A DNA stretch of 64,000 nucleotides, taken from positions 161,903 through 225,902 of the forward strand of contig NZ_PVTF01000016.1 in assembly GCF_003002815.1 (NCBI RefSeq). Direction: 5' to 3'. Source of the DNA: Umezawaea tangerina. GTDB taxonomy: Bacteria > Actinomycetota > Actinomycetes > Mycobacteriales > Pseudonocardiaceae. The translations under genes were made by a program, and so were the position numbers. Of this stretch, positions 8,732 to 16,757 are shown in pieces (the first letter of the stretch is position 1; each line of letters opens with the position of its first letter). The notes under the pieces were generated by a model. That model had not been told where the DNA came from. It saw nothing but the letters and a program-made list of their open reading frames with translations, and ran no database searches.

Positions 8732-9694
8732 ATGAGCCTCGACACGGCCCCACCACCAGCACGGCAGCAGCGGCGGGCGACCCCGCCCGCTCCGAAGGGT
8801 CCCAGCGCGGCAGCGCGCTGGGCCCGTCGGGCCCCCCTCCTCCCAGCGCTGATCTTCACCATCATCGTGACCCAGCTGCCCTTCGTGGCGACGCTGATCA
8901 TCTCGGTGCTGCGCTGGAACTCGCTCGACCCCGACAACCGCGGTTTCGCCGGGTTCGACAACTACGCGGCGGTGTTCACCGACGCGAACCTCAGATCGTC
9001 GATCGTCACGACGGTCATCCTCACCGTCGTGGTCGTGGTGGTCTGCCTGGTCCTCGGTCTGGGTCTGGCCCTGTTGCTGGACCAGAAGTTCCGGGGTCGC
9101 GGACTCGTCCGCACGATGCTCATCGCACCGTTCCTGGTCGTTCCGGTGGCCGCCGCGCTGTTGTGGAAGCACGCCCTCTACAACCCCGAGTACGGCCTGT
9201 TCAACGGCGCGATCACCTGGCTGTGGAGCCTGTTCGGGGCCGACCGCCCACCCCAGCCGGAGTGGATCAGCGACATGCCGCTGGTCGCCGTCGAGGCGGC
9301 GCTGGTGTGGCAGTGGACCCCGTTCATGATGCTGATCCTGCTGGCGGGTCTGCAGAGCAGGCCGATGGACGTGGTCGAGGCCGCGCGCATCGACGGTGCG
9401 ACGCCGTGGCAGATCTTCCGGTACCTGACGTTCCCGCACCTGCGCCAGTACCTGGAGCTCGGCGGTCTGCTCGGGTCGATCTACATCGTGCAGAACTTCG
9501 ACGCGGTCTTCACCATCACCTCGGGTGGTCTGGGCACGGCGAACCTGCCGTACACGATCTACCAGACCTTCTACCAGGCGCACGACTACGGACAGGCGTC
9601 CGCGGCGGGTGTCGTGGTGGTCATCGGGTCGCTCATCATCGCGAACTTCGCGTTGCGAGTGGTGTCGTCCCTGCTGAAGGACGAGGTGAAGTGA
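8732..9694 (+). CDS. ABC transporter permease (polyol/sugar type, first subunit)
   Basis: This 320-residue inner-membrane protein has six predicted transmembrane helices after a Pro-rich cytoplasmic N-terminus. The EAA loop (VVEAARIDGATPWQIFRYL), which contacts the ATPase, is clear near residue 215. It starts 13 bp after the binding-protein stop with GGGAG as ribosome site. It pairs with the following permease to form the MalF/MalG-like channel. The gene order (binding protein, two permeases, dehydrogenase) matches polyol uptake operons. Confidence 0.92.
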   Translation: MSLDTAPPPARQQRRATPPAPKGPSAAARWARRAPLLPALIFTIIVTQLPFVATLIISVLRWNSLDPDNRGFAGFDNYAAVFTDANLRSSIVTTVILTVVVVVVCLVLGLGLALLLDQKFRGRGLVRTMLIAPFLVVPVAAALLWKHALYNPEYGLFNGAITWLWSLFGADRPPQPEWISDMPLVAVEAALVWQWTPFMMLILLAGLQSRPMDVVEAARIDGATPWQIFRYLTFPHLRQYLELGGLLGSIYIVQNFDAVFTITSGGLGTANLPYTIYQTFYQAHDYGQASAAGVVVVIGSLIIANFALRVVSSLLKDEVK

Positions 9695-10506
9695 TGCGCA
9701 GGCTGGTAGGCGTGGTCGCCTGGTTCTCGGCGATCCTGTTCTTCGCGCCGGTGGCGTGGATGGTGCTGACCTCGCTGCACAGCGAGCCGGACGCCGCCAC
9801 GAACCCGCCGTCGCTGGGCGCGGGGCTGACCCTGCAGGGGTACGAGGAGTTCTTCGGCGCGTCCACGGGCCAGTCCCCGTGGCCGCCGTTGATCAACTCG
9901 TTCAGCGCCAGCATCGGCTCGACGATCATCGTGCTGCTGCTGGCGATCCCGGCGGCGTACGCCCTCTCCATCAAGAAGGTGGAGAAGTGGACGGACGTCA
10001 TGTTCTTCTTCCTCTCCACCAAGATGCTGCCGGTCGTCGCGGGCCTGCTGCCGATCTACCTGGTCGCGCAGTTCACCGGGATGCTCGACAACATCTCGTT
10101 CCTGGTGATCCTGTACACCTCGATGAACCTGCCCATCGCCGTGTGGCTGATGCGCTCGTTCCTCGCCGAGGTGCCACCGGAGATCCTGGAGGCGGCGTCG
10201 ATCGACGGAGCCGGTCTCATCACGACGCTGCGCCGGGTGGTGGCACCGATCGCCATGCCGGGCATCGCGGCGACCGCGTTGATCTGCTTCATCTTCAGCT
10301 GGAACGAGCTGCTGTTCGCCAGGGTGCTCACCGGCGTCGTCGCGGGCACCGCCCCGGTGTTCCTCACGGGCTTCGTCACCAGCCAGGGCCTGTTCCTGGC
10401 CAAGGTGTGCGCCGCGGCCACGGTGGTGTCCCTCCCGGTGCTCATCGCCGGGTTCGCCGCCCAGGACAAGCTGGTCCAGGGCTTGTCGCTAGGAGCTGTC
10501 AAGTGA
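9694..10506 (+). CDS. ABC transporter permease (polyol/sugar type, second subunit)
   Basis: The product is a 270-residue MalG-like permease with six predicted transmembrane segments and an EAA loop (EILEAASIDGAG). Its ATG overlaps the stop of the first permease by one base (TGATG), which implies translational coupling. The frame is open further upstream, but the coupled ATG gives a normal family length. It forms the second half of the membrane channel. Confidence 0.92.
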   Translation: MRRLVGVVAWFSAILFFAPVAWMVLTSLHSEPDAATNPPSLGAGLTLQGYEEFFGASTGQSPWPPLINSFSASIGSTIIVLLLAIPAAYALSIKKVEKWTDVMFFFLSTKMLPVVAGLLPIYLVAQFTGMLDNISFLVILYTSMNLPIAVWLMRSFLAEVPPEILEAASIDGAGLITTLRRVVAPIAMPGIAATALICFIFSWNELLFARVLTGVVAGTAPVFLTGFVTSQGLFLAKVCAAATVVSLPVLIAGFAAQDKLVQGLSLGAVK

Positions 10507-11492
10507 AGGCCGTCGTGATCACCGGCATCGGTCAGCTCGAGGTGACCGAGGTCCCCGACCCCAAGGCGGGGCCGCGCGAGGTGGTCGTCGACGTGGCGGC
10601 GTGCGGGCTGTGCGGAACGGACCTGCACATCCTGCAGGGCGAGTTCGCGCCGACCCTCCCGGTGATCCCCGGTCACGAGTTCGCCGGTGTGGTCGTGGAG
10701 ATCGGCAAGGACGTCACCGAGGTGGCGGTCGGCGACCGGGTGGCCGTCGACCCGTCGCTGTACTGCCACGAGTGCCGGATGTGCAGGCTGGGCCGCAACA
10801 ACCTGTGCGAGCGGTGGAACGCGATCGGCGTGTCCGTCTCCGGTGGAGCCGCGGAGTTCGCGGTGGCACCGGTGGCGAACTGCGTGAAGCTGCCCGACCA
10901 CGTGCGGACCGAGGACGCGGCGCTGATCGAGCCGCTCTCCTGCGCGGTGCGGGGGTACGACATCCTCCGCTCGCAGCTGGCGAGCCGGGTGCTCATCTAC
11001 GGCTCGGGCACCATGGGCCTGATGATGCTGCAGCTGGGCAAGCTCACCGGTGCGGCGAGCATCGAGGTGGTCGACATCAACACCGACCGCCTCGCGACGG
11101 CGAAGCAGCTGGGCGTCTCGGCCACGGCCACGACGGCGGACGAGCTGGACCGCCCCAAGGGCTGGGACGTCGTGATCGACGCCACCGGCAACGAGCGGGC
11201 GATCCAGGACGGCCTCGGCCGGGTCGCGAAGGGCGGCACGTTCCTGCAGTTCGGCGTGTCGGACTACGCGGCGCGGGCGACGATCGAGCCGTACAAGATC
11301 TACAACCAGGAGATCACGATCACCGGCTCGATGGCGGTGCTGCACTCGTTCGAACGGGCGGCGGACCTCTTCGCCACCGGTGTGCTGGACCCGAACGTCT
11401 TCATCAGCGACCGGCTCCCGCTCGGCGACTACGCGGCGGCCATCGAGCAGTTCAAGGCGGGTGAGGGCAGGAAGATCCAGGTCCTGCCCTGA
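10503..11492 (+). CDS. Zinc-dependent medium-chain dehydrogenase (sorbitol/polyol dehydrogenase-like)
   Basis: The product has 329 residues. Cys37, His58 and Glu59 (GHE motif) fit the catalytic zinc site; Cys88, Cys91, Cys94 and Cys102 form the structural zinc lobe. A Rossmann motif GSGTMG follows at about residue 167. GTG 10503 overlaps the permease stop (GTGA) with AGGAGC upstream, so it is the last gene of the uptake operon. It probably oxidises the imported polyol to a ketose with NAD(P). Threonine- or butanediol-dehydrogenase activity is possible from sequence alone, but operon context favours a polyol. Confidence 0.88.
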   Translation: MKAVVITGIGQLEVTEVPDPKAGPREVVVDVAACGLCGTDLHILQGEFAPTLPVIPGHEFAGVVVEIGKDVTEVAVGDRVAVDPSLYCHECRMCRLGRNNLCERWNAIGVSVSGGAAEFAVAPVANCVKLPDHVRTEDAALIEPLSCAVRGYDILRSQLASRVLIYGSGTMGLMMLQLGKLTGAASIEVVDINTDRLATAKQLGVSATATTADELDRPKGWDVVIDATGNERAIQDGLGRVAKGGTFLQFGVSDYAARATIEPYKIYNQEITITGSMAVLHSFERAADLFATGVLDPNVFISDRLPLGDYAAAIEQFKAGEGRKIQVLP

Positions 11493-11500
11493 CCTCGGCG

Positions 11501-11569
11501 GGAGGGGAGTGCCATCCCCTCCGACCGCACCGCGGGAGCCCGTCGACCACTCCGGTCGGCGGGCTCCCG
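11501..11569. terminator. Two consecutive hairpins between convergent genes
   Basis: Hairpin 1 (11501-11522) has an 8-bp stem GGAGGGGA/TCCCCTCC. Hairpin 2 has a 10-bp perfect stem (11533-11542 with 11560-11569), extended by six more pairs including one G-U. They separate the dehydrogenase gene from the opposite-strand surface protein gene and likely act in both directions. Confidence 0.7.
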
Positions 11570-11595
11570 TTCGCGTTGGGGGACAGGGGAAGCGG

Positions 11596-12573
11596 TCAGG
11601 CGGCGTGCTTGCCGCGCTTGCGCTGCCCTCGCATGCTGAACACCACGACACCGCCCGCGGTGAACAGGCAGAGCCCGAACAGCAGGGGCATCGCCACCGA
11701 GGCTCCGGTGGTCGGCAGGTTCCGGTCGTCCGCGAGGACCGAGACGTCGCTGCGGGTCGTCGGCGTCGACGTGGGGAACGACGGCGTGCTGCTGGTGGTC
11801 GACGTGTCGGAGGTCGTGCCCGCCGGCGTCGTCGTGGAGGTCGACGAGGAACTGCTCGGCGGCGCCTCCGACCCGGTGGACGTCCGCTCGGTCCCCAGCT
11901 CCGGCGGTCCGACCAGGCTGACCAGCGGCGGCACCAGGGCGAACGACGTGCTGGTGCGGGCGGTGGTGGTCGTGGTCTCCGCCGCTCCGCTCCCGGCGGG
12001 CGGCTCGACGACCACCGGCGGTGCGCTCGTCGTGGTCGTGGTCGTCGTCGTCGAGCTGGACGTCACGACCGGCGGCGGTGGCGGCGGGGGAGTGGTGGTG
12101 GTCGTCCGGGTGGTGGTCGTGGTGGTCGACGGGGCGGCCCACGGGAAGCCGAACGACGTCTGCCTGGCCTGAGCGGCCTGCGCGCACGGCGCCTGCTGGA
12201 CCGTCCGCTCGAACGAGAACCCCTTGTCGCCGGTCCGGTCGTCACCCGCCCGCACGACCACGCGGTACTGGTGCGCCGCGGTGCCCGATCTGCTCCACGC
12301 GTTGCGGTAGGACGCCCCGAACGTCCGGTTCTCCAGGGTGTCCGAGCCGTCGGCGACGGCGATCGTGTTCGTCACCCGCGAGTCGTAGTCGCGGACCTCC
12401 ACGACCAGCACGGCCCGGCCGTCCACGCAGCTCGTCTTCACCGTGGGCGTGTGCGCGTCCGCCGGGTCGACGAACCCGAACCAGACGACGGCGGTCGTGC
12501 CGATCAGCGCGAAGGCGCCGAGCGCGCGCCGGGCCACCCGGATGGCCGCGTCGTCCGACCGTGCATGCCGCAT
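11596..12573 (-). CDS. LPXTG-anchored, Thr/Pro-rich surface protein
   Basis: This 325-residue protein has a signal peptide or N-terminal membrane segment (about 15-40), a small globular extracellular domain with two Cys (about 45-130), and a long Thr/Ser/Pro stalk including a poly-Pro and several poly-Thr runs. A sortase signal LPTTG (286-290) follows, then a hydrophobic helix and a basic tail ending RGQRKRGKHAA. It should be covalently anchored to peptidoglycan. ATG 12573 is selected because CAGGAG lies 7 nt upstream. The globular domain is clearly related to that of the neighbouring gene (shared pattern NTxxVxDG...LExRxF). Function unknown. Confidence 0.8.
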   Translation of the reverse strand: MRHARSDDAAIRVARRALGAFALIGTTAVVWFGFVDPADAHTPTVKTSCVDGRAVLVVEVRDYDSRVTNTIAVADGSDTLENRTFGASYRNAWSRSGTAAHQYRVVVRAGDDRTGDKGFSFERTVQQAPCAQAAQARQTSFGFPWAAPSTTTTTTRTTTTTPPPPPPPVVTSSSTTTTTTTTSAPPVVVEPPAGSGAAETTTTTARTSTSFALVPPLVSLVGPPELGTERTSTGSEAPPSSSSSTSTTTPAGTTSDTSTTSSTPSFPTSTPTTRSDVSVLADDRNLPTTGASVAMPLLFGLCLFTAGGVVVFSMRGQRKRGKHAA

Positions 12574-12743
12574 GGTGACACTCCTGTCGTGGTCCGTACG
12601 GCGGGCATCGCGGACCGCCACTTCTCTGTACGGAGCCACCCCTATGCCTGTTCACGCCAATTGATAGGCCGATCAGGTGAAGGTTGGTCACTGTCCGAAG
12701 TGCATCACGGCAGGCCAGGAGTGTCCTGACCGATCAAGTGGGT

Positions 12744-13418
12744 CTAGTCGGTGCGGCGCCTCCGCCTGCCGTTGAAGAGGATCACGACAACCGCGCTGAC
12801 CAGGCAAAGGCCGAGCAGCAGCGGGATGGCGACCCCCGCACCGGCGCCCGACAGGTCGCTCTTGCTGCCCAGCGGGATGATCCCGGTGTTCGTCGTCGGC
12901 GGTGCCGAGACGTCCGACTCGGTGCCAGACGAGACGGCGGAGCTACTCCCAGTGGGCGTGGTGGTCGTCGTGGTGGTCGTGGTGGGGGCCGCCGACGACG
13001 TCGTCGTGGCGGGAACGGAGGGCGCTGGGGGTGCCGAGGGCGCCGCGGCGGGTGGTGGCGTGGCGCAGGCGGCCGTCTTGACCTCCCGCACGAACGACAG
13101 CCTGGTGTTGTCCGGCGCCCGGAAGGTCACCAGGAACGTGTGCGGCACCTCCGCGGACCGCGGGAACGACCCCAGGTACTCCTGGCTGAACTCGCGGCTC
13201 TCCAGGACGATCGTGCCGTCCTGGACCTTCACCGTGTTCTTCACCTTGCCGTAGCCGCGCAGGATGACCGACAGGACCGCGCCGTCCGCCCCGCACGCCG
13301 CCGTCACGTCGGCCGTCTCGGCCGACGCGGGCGCGGCCGTCGCCAGGCACGCGACCGCCGCCGTGGTCGTCACCACGGCGAGGCCGAGCGCCGTGCGGGC
13401 GAGGCGGACGAGCTCCAT
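12744..13418 (-). CDS. Thr-rich surface protein, paralog of the adjacent LPXTG protein, with atypical sorting motif
   Basis: This 224-residue secreted protein has a signal peptide (1-33, ending ASA), an extracellular domain of about 90 residues homologous to the neighbour, a poly-Thr/Ser stalk, and a C-terminal hydrophobic helix with tail GRRRRRTD. Where the paralog has LPTTGASVAMPLL, this protein has LSGAGAGVAIPLL, so the classical LPXTG is lost or changed. It may be membrane-retained, processed by another sortase class, or non-anchored. It lies 170 bp upstream of its paralog on the same strand. Function unknown. Confidence 0.75.
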   Translation of the reverse strand: MELVRLARTALGLAVVTTTAAVACLATAAPASAETADVTAACGADGAVLSVILRGYGKVKNTVKVQDGTIVLESREFSQEYLGSFPRSAEVPHTFLVTFRAPDNTRLSFVREVKTAACATPPPAAAPSAPPAPSVPATTTSSAAPTTTTTTTTTPTGSSSAVSSGTESDVSAPPTTNTGIIPLGSKSDLSGAGAGVAIPLLLGLCLVSAVVVILFNGRRRRRTD

Positions 13419-13581
13419 GGGTCACTCCAGTGCGGTCGTCGGGGTCCACTAGGCAATACGGACCGCACCGACCTGCTGTTCACCGGCGGTGCTGGGCCAT
13501 TCGAGTGAGAGAAAACGGTGTCAACCGCCGAGCCGGGCCATTTCACCAGTTGGGCGATCCACGCGGAGTGCCCCTGGAGTC

Positions 13582-13611
13582 TTGTCCGCGCGATCGCGGC
13601 GTGGCTACGGT
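13582..13611 (+). promoter_or_regulatory. Probable sigma-70-type promoter of the leader peptide/ABC operon
   Basis: TTGTCC (13582-13587) and TACGGT (13606-13611) are separated by 18 bp. Transcription would begin about 40 nt before the leader-peptide ATG. The remaining DNA between 13419 and 13582 shows nothing else clear. Confidence 0.4.
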
Positions 13612-13655
13612 TCGCTTCGCCACCACCCGAACCAGCGCGAACGGAGAGCCGCCCC

Positions 13656-13727
13656 ATGGCAGTCCTGTGCTCCCGCCGCCACGTGGACCTCGGGCGCGTC
13701 AGCAGCGCCATCTGTCCCGGCCGCTGA
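13656..13727 (+). CDS. Short regulatory leader peptide (23 residues) of the RRHVDL type
   Basis: A 23-codon frame with GGAGAG 7 nt before ATG encodes a peptide containing [14 protein letters not shown]. The pattern RRHVDLxRVxxAxC with Cys near both ends matches the short actinobacterial 'putative leader peptides' that I recall from in front of sulfur-assimilation and amino-acid transport genes. It ends 80 bp before the ABC permease, and a 7-bp ACCCGGC/GCCGGGT hairpin can form in between. A cysteine- or sulfur-responsive attenuation role is inferred. The Cys codons at positions 5 and 20 would be the sensing codons. Confidence 0.75.
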   Translation: MAVLCSRRHVDLGRVSSAICPGR

Positions 13728-13807
13728 GCCCCACCTCCCGCCTCCCCTGAACCCGGCCCGCCTCGGCCGCCGGGTCTCTTCGCCGCACCCCGGCACAAGG
13801 ACTCCCC

Positions 13808-14755
13808 ATGAGCGTTTCCGCGCGGCCGCTGGCGGCCGTCCCCGACACCGAGGCCGACCCAGCCGCGTTGGGGGTCGTGCCGTCCCGCCACCCGTGGCGG
13901 TGGGTCGGCGTCGCCGTCGTGCTGGTGCTGCTGGCCCAGTTCGTCCACGGCCTGGTGACCAACACCGGCTGGGACTGGCCGACGTTCCGGCAGTACTTCA
14001 CCGCCGACTCGATCCTGCGGGCGGTGGGCGTCACCGTCCAGCTCACCGCGTACGGCACCGTCCTCGGCTTCGCGCTCGGCGTGGTGCTGGCCCTGATGCG
14101 GCTGTCGAAGAGCCCGTTCCTCCAGGTGGTCAGCTGGACCTACGTGTGGGCGTTCCGCTCGATCCCGCTGATCGTGCAGCTGCTGTTCTGGTTCAACATC
14201 GCCTACCTGTACCAGCGCTTCGACTTCGGCGTCCCGTTCGGACCGTCGTTCGTCTCCTTCGACACCAAGGACCTCATCGGCCCGATGAGCGCCGCCGTCC
14301 TCGGGTTGGCGCTGCACCAGGCCGCCTACGCCGCCGAGATCGTGCGGTCGGGCGTCATCTCCGTCGACCACGGCCAGCTCGAGGCCGCCGCAGCGCTCGG
14401 CATCCCGCGCCTGCGCCAGTTCCGCAGGATCGTGCTGCCGCAGGCGATGCGCTCGATCCTCCCGAACGCCGCCAACGAGGTCATCAGCCTCTTCAAGGGC
14501 ACGTCCGTCGTGTCCGTCATGGCGATCGGGGAGCTGTTCTACCAGGCGCAGGTCATCTACGGCCGCAACGCGCGGGTCGTGGCCCTGCTCATGGTCGCCA
14601 CCGTCTGGTACATCGCGATGACCACGCTGCTGTCCGTCGCGCAGTACTACGTCGAACGCCACTACGCCAAGGGAGCGCTGAGGAACCTGCCACCGACACC
14701 GCTGCAACGCGTGCGCGCCCAGTACGCGGTCCTGCGCGCCAAGGTCGCCCGGTGA
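13808..14755 (+). CDS. Amino-acid ABC transporter permease (HisM/GlnP type)
   Basis: This 315-residue membrane protein has a polar N-terminus, then about five transmembrane helices and the HEAT-like permease signature [20 protein letters not shown] (EAA loop). ATG 13808 follows AAGGA. It is a single permease, so it probably works as a homodimer with the ATPase that follows. The cysteine-containing leader peptide upstream suggests that the substrate is a sulfur amino acid such as cystine, but polar amino acids in general are possible. Confidence 0.9.
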   Translation: MSVSARPLAAVPDTEADPAALGVVPSRHPWRWVGVAVVLVLLAQFVHGLVTNTGWDWPTFRQYFTADSILRAVGVTVQLTAYGTVLGFALGVVLALMRLSKSPFLQVVSWTYVWAFRSIPLIVQLLFWFNIAYLYQRFDFGVPFGPSFVSFDTKDLIGPMSAAVLGLALHQAAYAAEIVRSGVISVDHGQLEAAAALGIPRLRQFRRIVLPQAMRSILPNAANEVISLFKGTSVVSVMAIGELFYQAQVIYGRNARVVALLMVATVWYIAMTTLLSVAQYYVERHYAKGALRNLPPTPLQRVRAQYAVLRAKVAR

Positions 14756-15516
14756 GCGCCGCGATGGTCGACCTGCGCGGCGTCCACAAGCGCTTCGGCA
14801 CCCTGGAGGTGCTCAAGGGAGTCGACCTGCGCGTCGACACGGGCGAGGTCGTCGTGGTGCTGGGCCCGTCCGGCTCCGGGAAGTCCACGCTGCTGCGCAC
14901 CATCAACCACCTCGAGAAGGTGGACCAGGGGTACGTCAGCATCGACGGCGACCTGCTCGGCTACCGCCGCGCGGGCAACCGCCTGCACGAGCTGAAGGAA
15001 CGCGAGATCCTCAAGCAGCGCACCCACATCGGGTTCGTGTTCCAGAACTTCAACCTCTTCCCGCACCTCACCGCGCTGGAGAACGTCGCGGAGGCCCCGC
15101 TCTCCGCCCAGCGCAGGACCAAGGCCGAGGTCCGCACCGCCGCCGTCCGCCTGCTCGCCAGGGTCGGCCTGTCGGACAAGGAGGACGCCTACCCCAGGCA
15201 GCTCTCCGGCGGCCAGCAGCAACGCGTCGCCATCGCCCGCGCCCTGGCCCTGCACCCCAAGCTCCTGCTCTTCGACGAGCCGACCTCGGCGTTGGACCCG
15301 GAGCTCGTCGGCGAGGTCCTCGACGTCATCAAGGACCTCGCCCGCACCGGCACCACCATGATCGTCGTCACCCACGAGATCGGCTTCGCCCGCGAGGTCG
15401 CCGACCGCGTCGTCTTCATGGACGGCGGCGTCATCGTCGAACAGGGCCCACCGGGCGACCTGCTCGACCGCCCCACCCACCCGCGCACCCGCGCCTTCCT
15501 GTCCAAAGTGCTGTGA
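14752..15516 (+). CDS. Amino-acid ABC transporter ATPase (GlnQ/HisP type)
   Basis: The 254-residue ATPase has Walker [11 protein letters not shown]-loop (FVFQNFNLF), signature LSGGQQQR, Walker B LLLFDEP and an H-loop ([14 protein letters not shown]). The EIGFA segment is typical of polar amino-acid importers. GTG 14752 overlaps the permease stop (GTGA); ATG 14764 is an alternative with no ribosome site. It drives import through the upstream permease. Confidence 0.93.
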   Translation: MSAAMVDLRGVHKRFGTLEVLKGVDLRVDTGEVVVVLGPSGSGKSTLLRTINHLEKVDQGYVSIDGDLLGYRRAGNRLHELKEREILKQRTHIGFVFQNFNLFPHLTALENVAEAPLSAQRRTKAEVRTAAVRLLARVGLSDKEDAYPRQLSGGQQQRVAIARALALHPKLLLFDEPTSALDPELVGEVLDVIKDLARTGTTMIVVTHEIGFAREVADRVVFMDGGVIVEQGPPGDLLDRPTHPRTRAFLSKVL

Positions 15517-15530
15517 AGATGGAGAGTCCC

Positions 15531-16484
15531 GTGCCCCGAGCCAGAACCGTCCCCGCCGCGGCAGCCCTCCTGCTCCTGCTCTCGGCCTGCGGCGGCACCA
15601 CCGGCGCCGCGACCGACGACCAGGTCGTGGCGCAGGGCAAGGTCATCAACCTCAGCGCCGACCAGAAGCGCGTCAGCGCCACCAAGGACGACGCCATCGC
15701 CGCCGCCGTCCCGGAAGCCGTCCGGGCCACCGGCAGGATCACCATCGGCGGCTCGGCGGGCACCGCACCACCGCTGCGCTTCTACGCCACCGACGACAAG
15801 ACCCCCATCGGCGTCGAGACCGACATCGCCGTCCTGGTCGCCCAGGTCCTCGGCCTCGAACCCCAGCTCGAGGTCTCCTCCTGGGAGAACCTCTTCGTGG
15901 GCCTGGACTCCGGCGCCTACCAGCTGGGCATCTCCAACATCACCGTCACCGAGGCCCGCAAGGAGAAGTACGACTTCGCCACCTACCGCCTGGACACGCT
16001 GGCGTTCGAGGCGAAGAAGGGCGCAGGCTGGAAGGTCAACGGCCCCGCCGACGTGGCGGGCAAGGTGATCGCCGTCGGCTCGGGCACCAACCAGGAGAAG
16101 ATCCTCGTCGACTGGTCCAAGCAGAACGAGGCCAAGGGCCTGAAGCCCACCAACATCAAGTACTACCAGAACTCCTCCGACTACTACCTGGCCCTGGAGT
16201 CCGGCCGCATCGAGGCCTACCTGGGCCCGAACCCCACATCGGCCCACCACGTGGCCACGTCGGGCAAGACCGAGGTCATCGGCAGCTTCTCGGGTGGTGG
16301 CGAGATCGTCGGCAAGATCGCCGCCACCACGAAGAAGGACAGCGGCCTGGTGAAACCGGTCGCGGACGCGCTCAACCTGCTGATCAAGAACGGCAAGTAC
16401 GCGGAAGTCCTGGACAGGTGGGGGTTGGCCAGCGAGGCCGTGCCCACGTCGGAGATCAACCCGCCGGGGCTGCCGAAGACCTGA
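15531..16484 (+). CDS. Family-3 amino-acid-binding lipoprotein of the ABC transporter
   Basis: The product (317 residues from GTG 15531) has a lipoprotein signal ending LLSAC and a family-3 solute-binding fold (SBP_bac_3). GTG 15531 has GGAG 6 nt upstream; GTG 15513 (overlapping the ATPase stop) and ATG 15519 are in-frame alternatives. It captures the substrate at the outer membrane face and hands it to the permease. Two segments (ITIGGSAGTAPPL and GVETDIAVLVAQVLGL) fit the amino-acid recognition lobes. The ligand itself is not deducible. Confidence 0.9.
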   Translation: MPRARTVPAAAALLLLLSACGGTTGAATDDQVVAQGKVINLSADQKRVSATKDDAIAAAVPEAVRATGRITIGGSAGTAPPLRFYATDDKTPIGVETDIAVLVAQVLGLEPQLEVSSWENLFVGLDSGAYQLGISNITVTEARKEKYDFATYRLDTLAFEAKKGAGWKVNGPADVAGKVIAVGSGTNQEKILVDWSKQNEAKGLKPTNIKYYQNSSDYYLALESGRIEAYLGPNPTSAHHVATSGKTEVIGSFSGGGEIVGKIAATTKKDSGLVKPVADALNLLIKNGKYAEVLDRWGLASEAVPTSEINPPGLPKT

Positions 16485-16553
16485 CAACAAACCAAACCAA
16501 CAACCCGCCACAACCTGGTGGGCCACGCACCAGCGAGCCGACCCACGCATTGC

Positions 16554-16669
16554 GTGGCCGATTTGACTTGGGGTTTTTGGGCTTAAAATTGGTCGGCGGG
16601 CAGGCTCTACCACCTGCCCTTTTTCGCCCGACGAAGCCCAAAAAAGGGGCCCCAAGTCAAATCGGCCAC
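16554..16669. repeat. Long palindromic repeat with nested intrinsic terminator, copy B
   Basis: The outer arm GTGGCCGATTTGACTTGGGG (16554-16573) pairs perfectly with 16650-16669. The inner GGGCAGG/CCTGCCC hairpin (16598-16619) plus TTTTT is identical to copy A at 5808. The outer arms differ from copy A at several positions on both sides at once, so pairing is conserved although sequence is not. It sits between two convergent genes, where a bidirectional terminator is expected. Confidence 0.8.
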
Positions 16670-16680
16670 ACCACCGACAA

Positions 16681-16757
16681 ACCGAGCGAAGGACGGCCGC
16701 CCTCAACAAAACCGAGCTAGGGACGGCCGCCCTCAACAAACCGAGCTAGGGACGGCC
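16681..16757. repeat. 2.6 copies of a ~30-bp tandem repeat covering a stop codon
   Basis: Unit ACCGAGC(G/T)AGGGACGGCC plus CGCCCTCAACAAA starts at 16681, 16711 and 16740 (periods 30 and 29). The middle unit carries the stop codon of the minus-strand helicase gene. The 1-bp shorter period puts the matching trinucleotide of unit 3 out of frame, so the protein reads through it. Confidence 0.7.
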
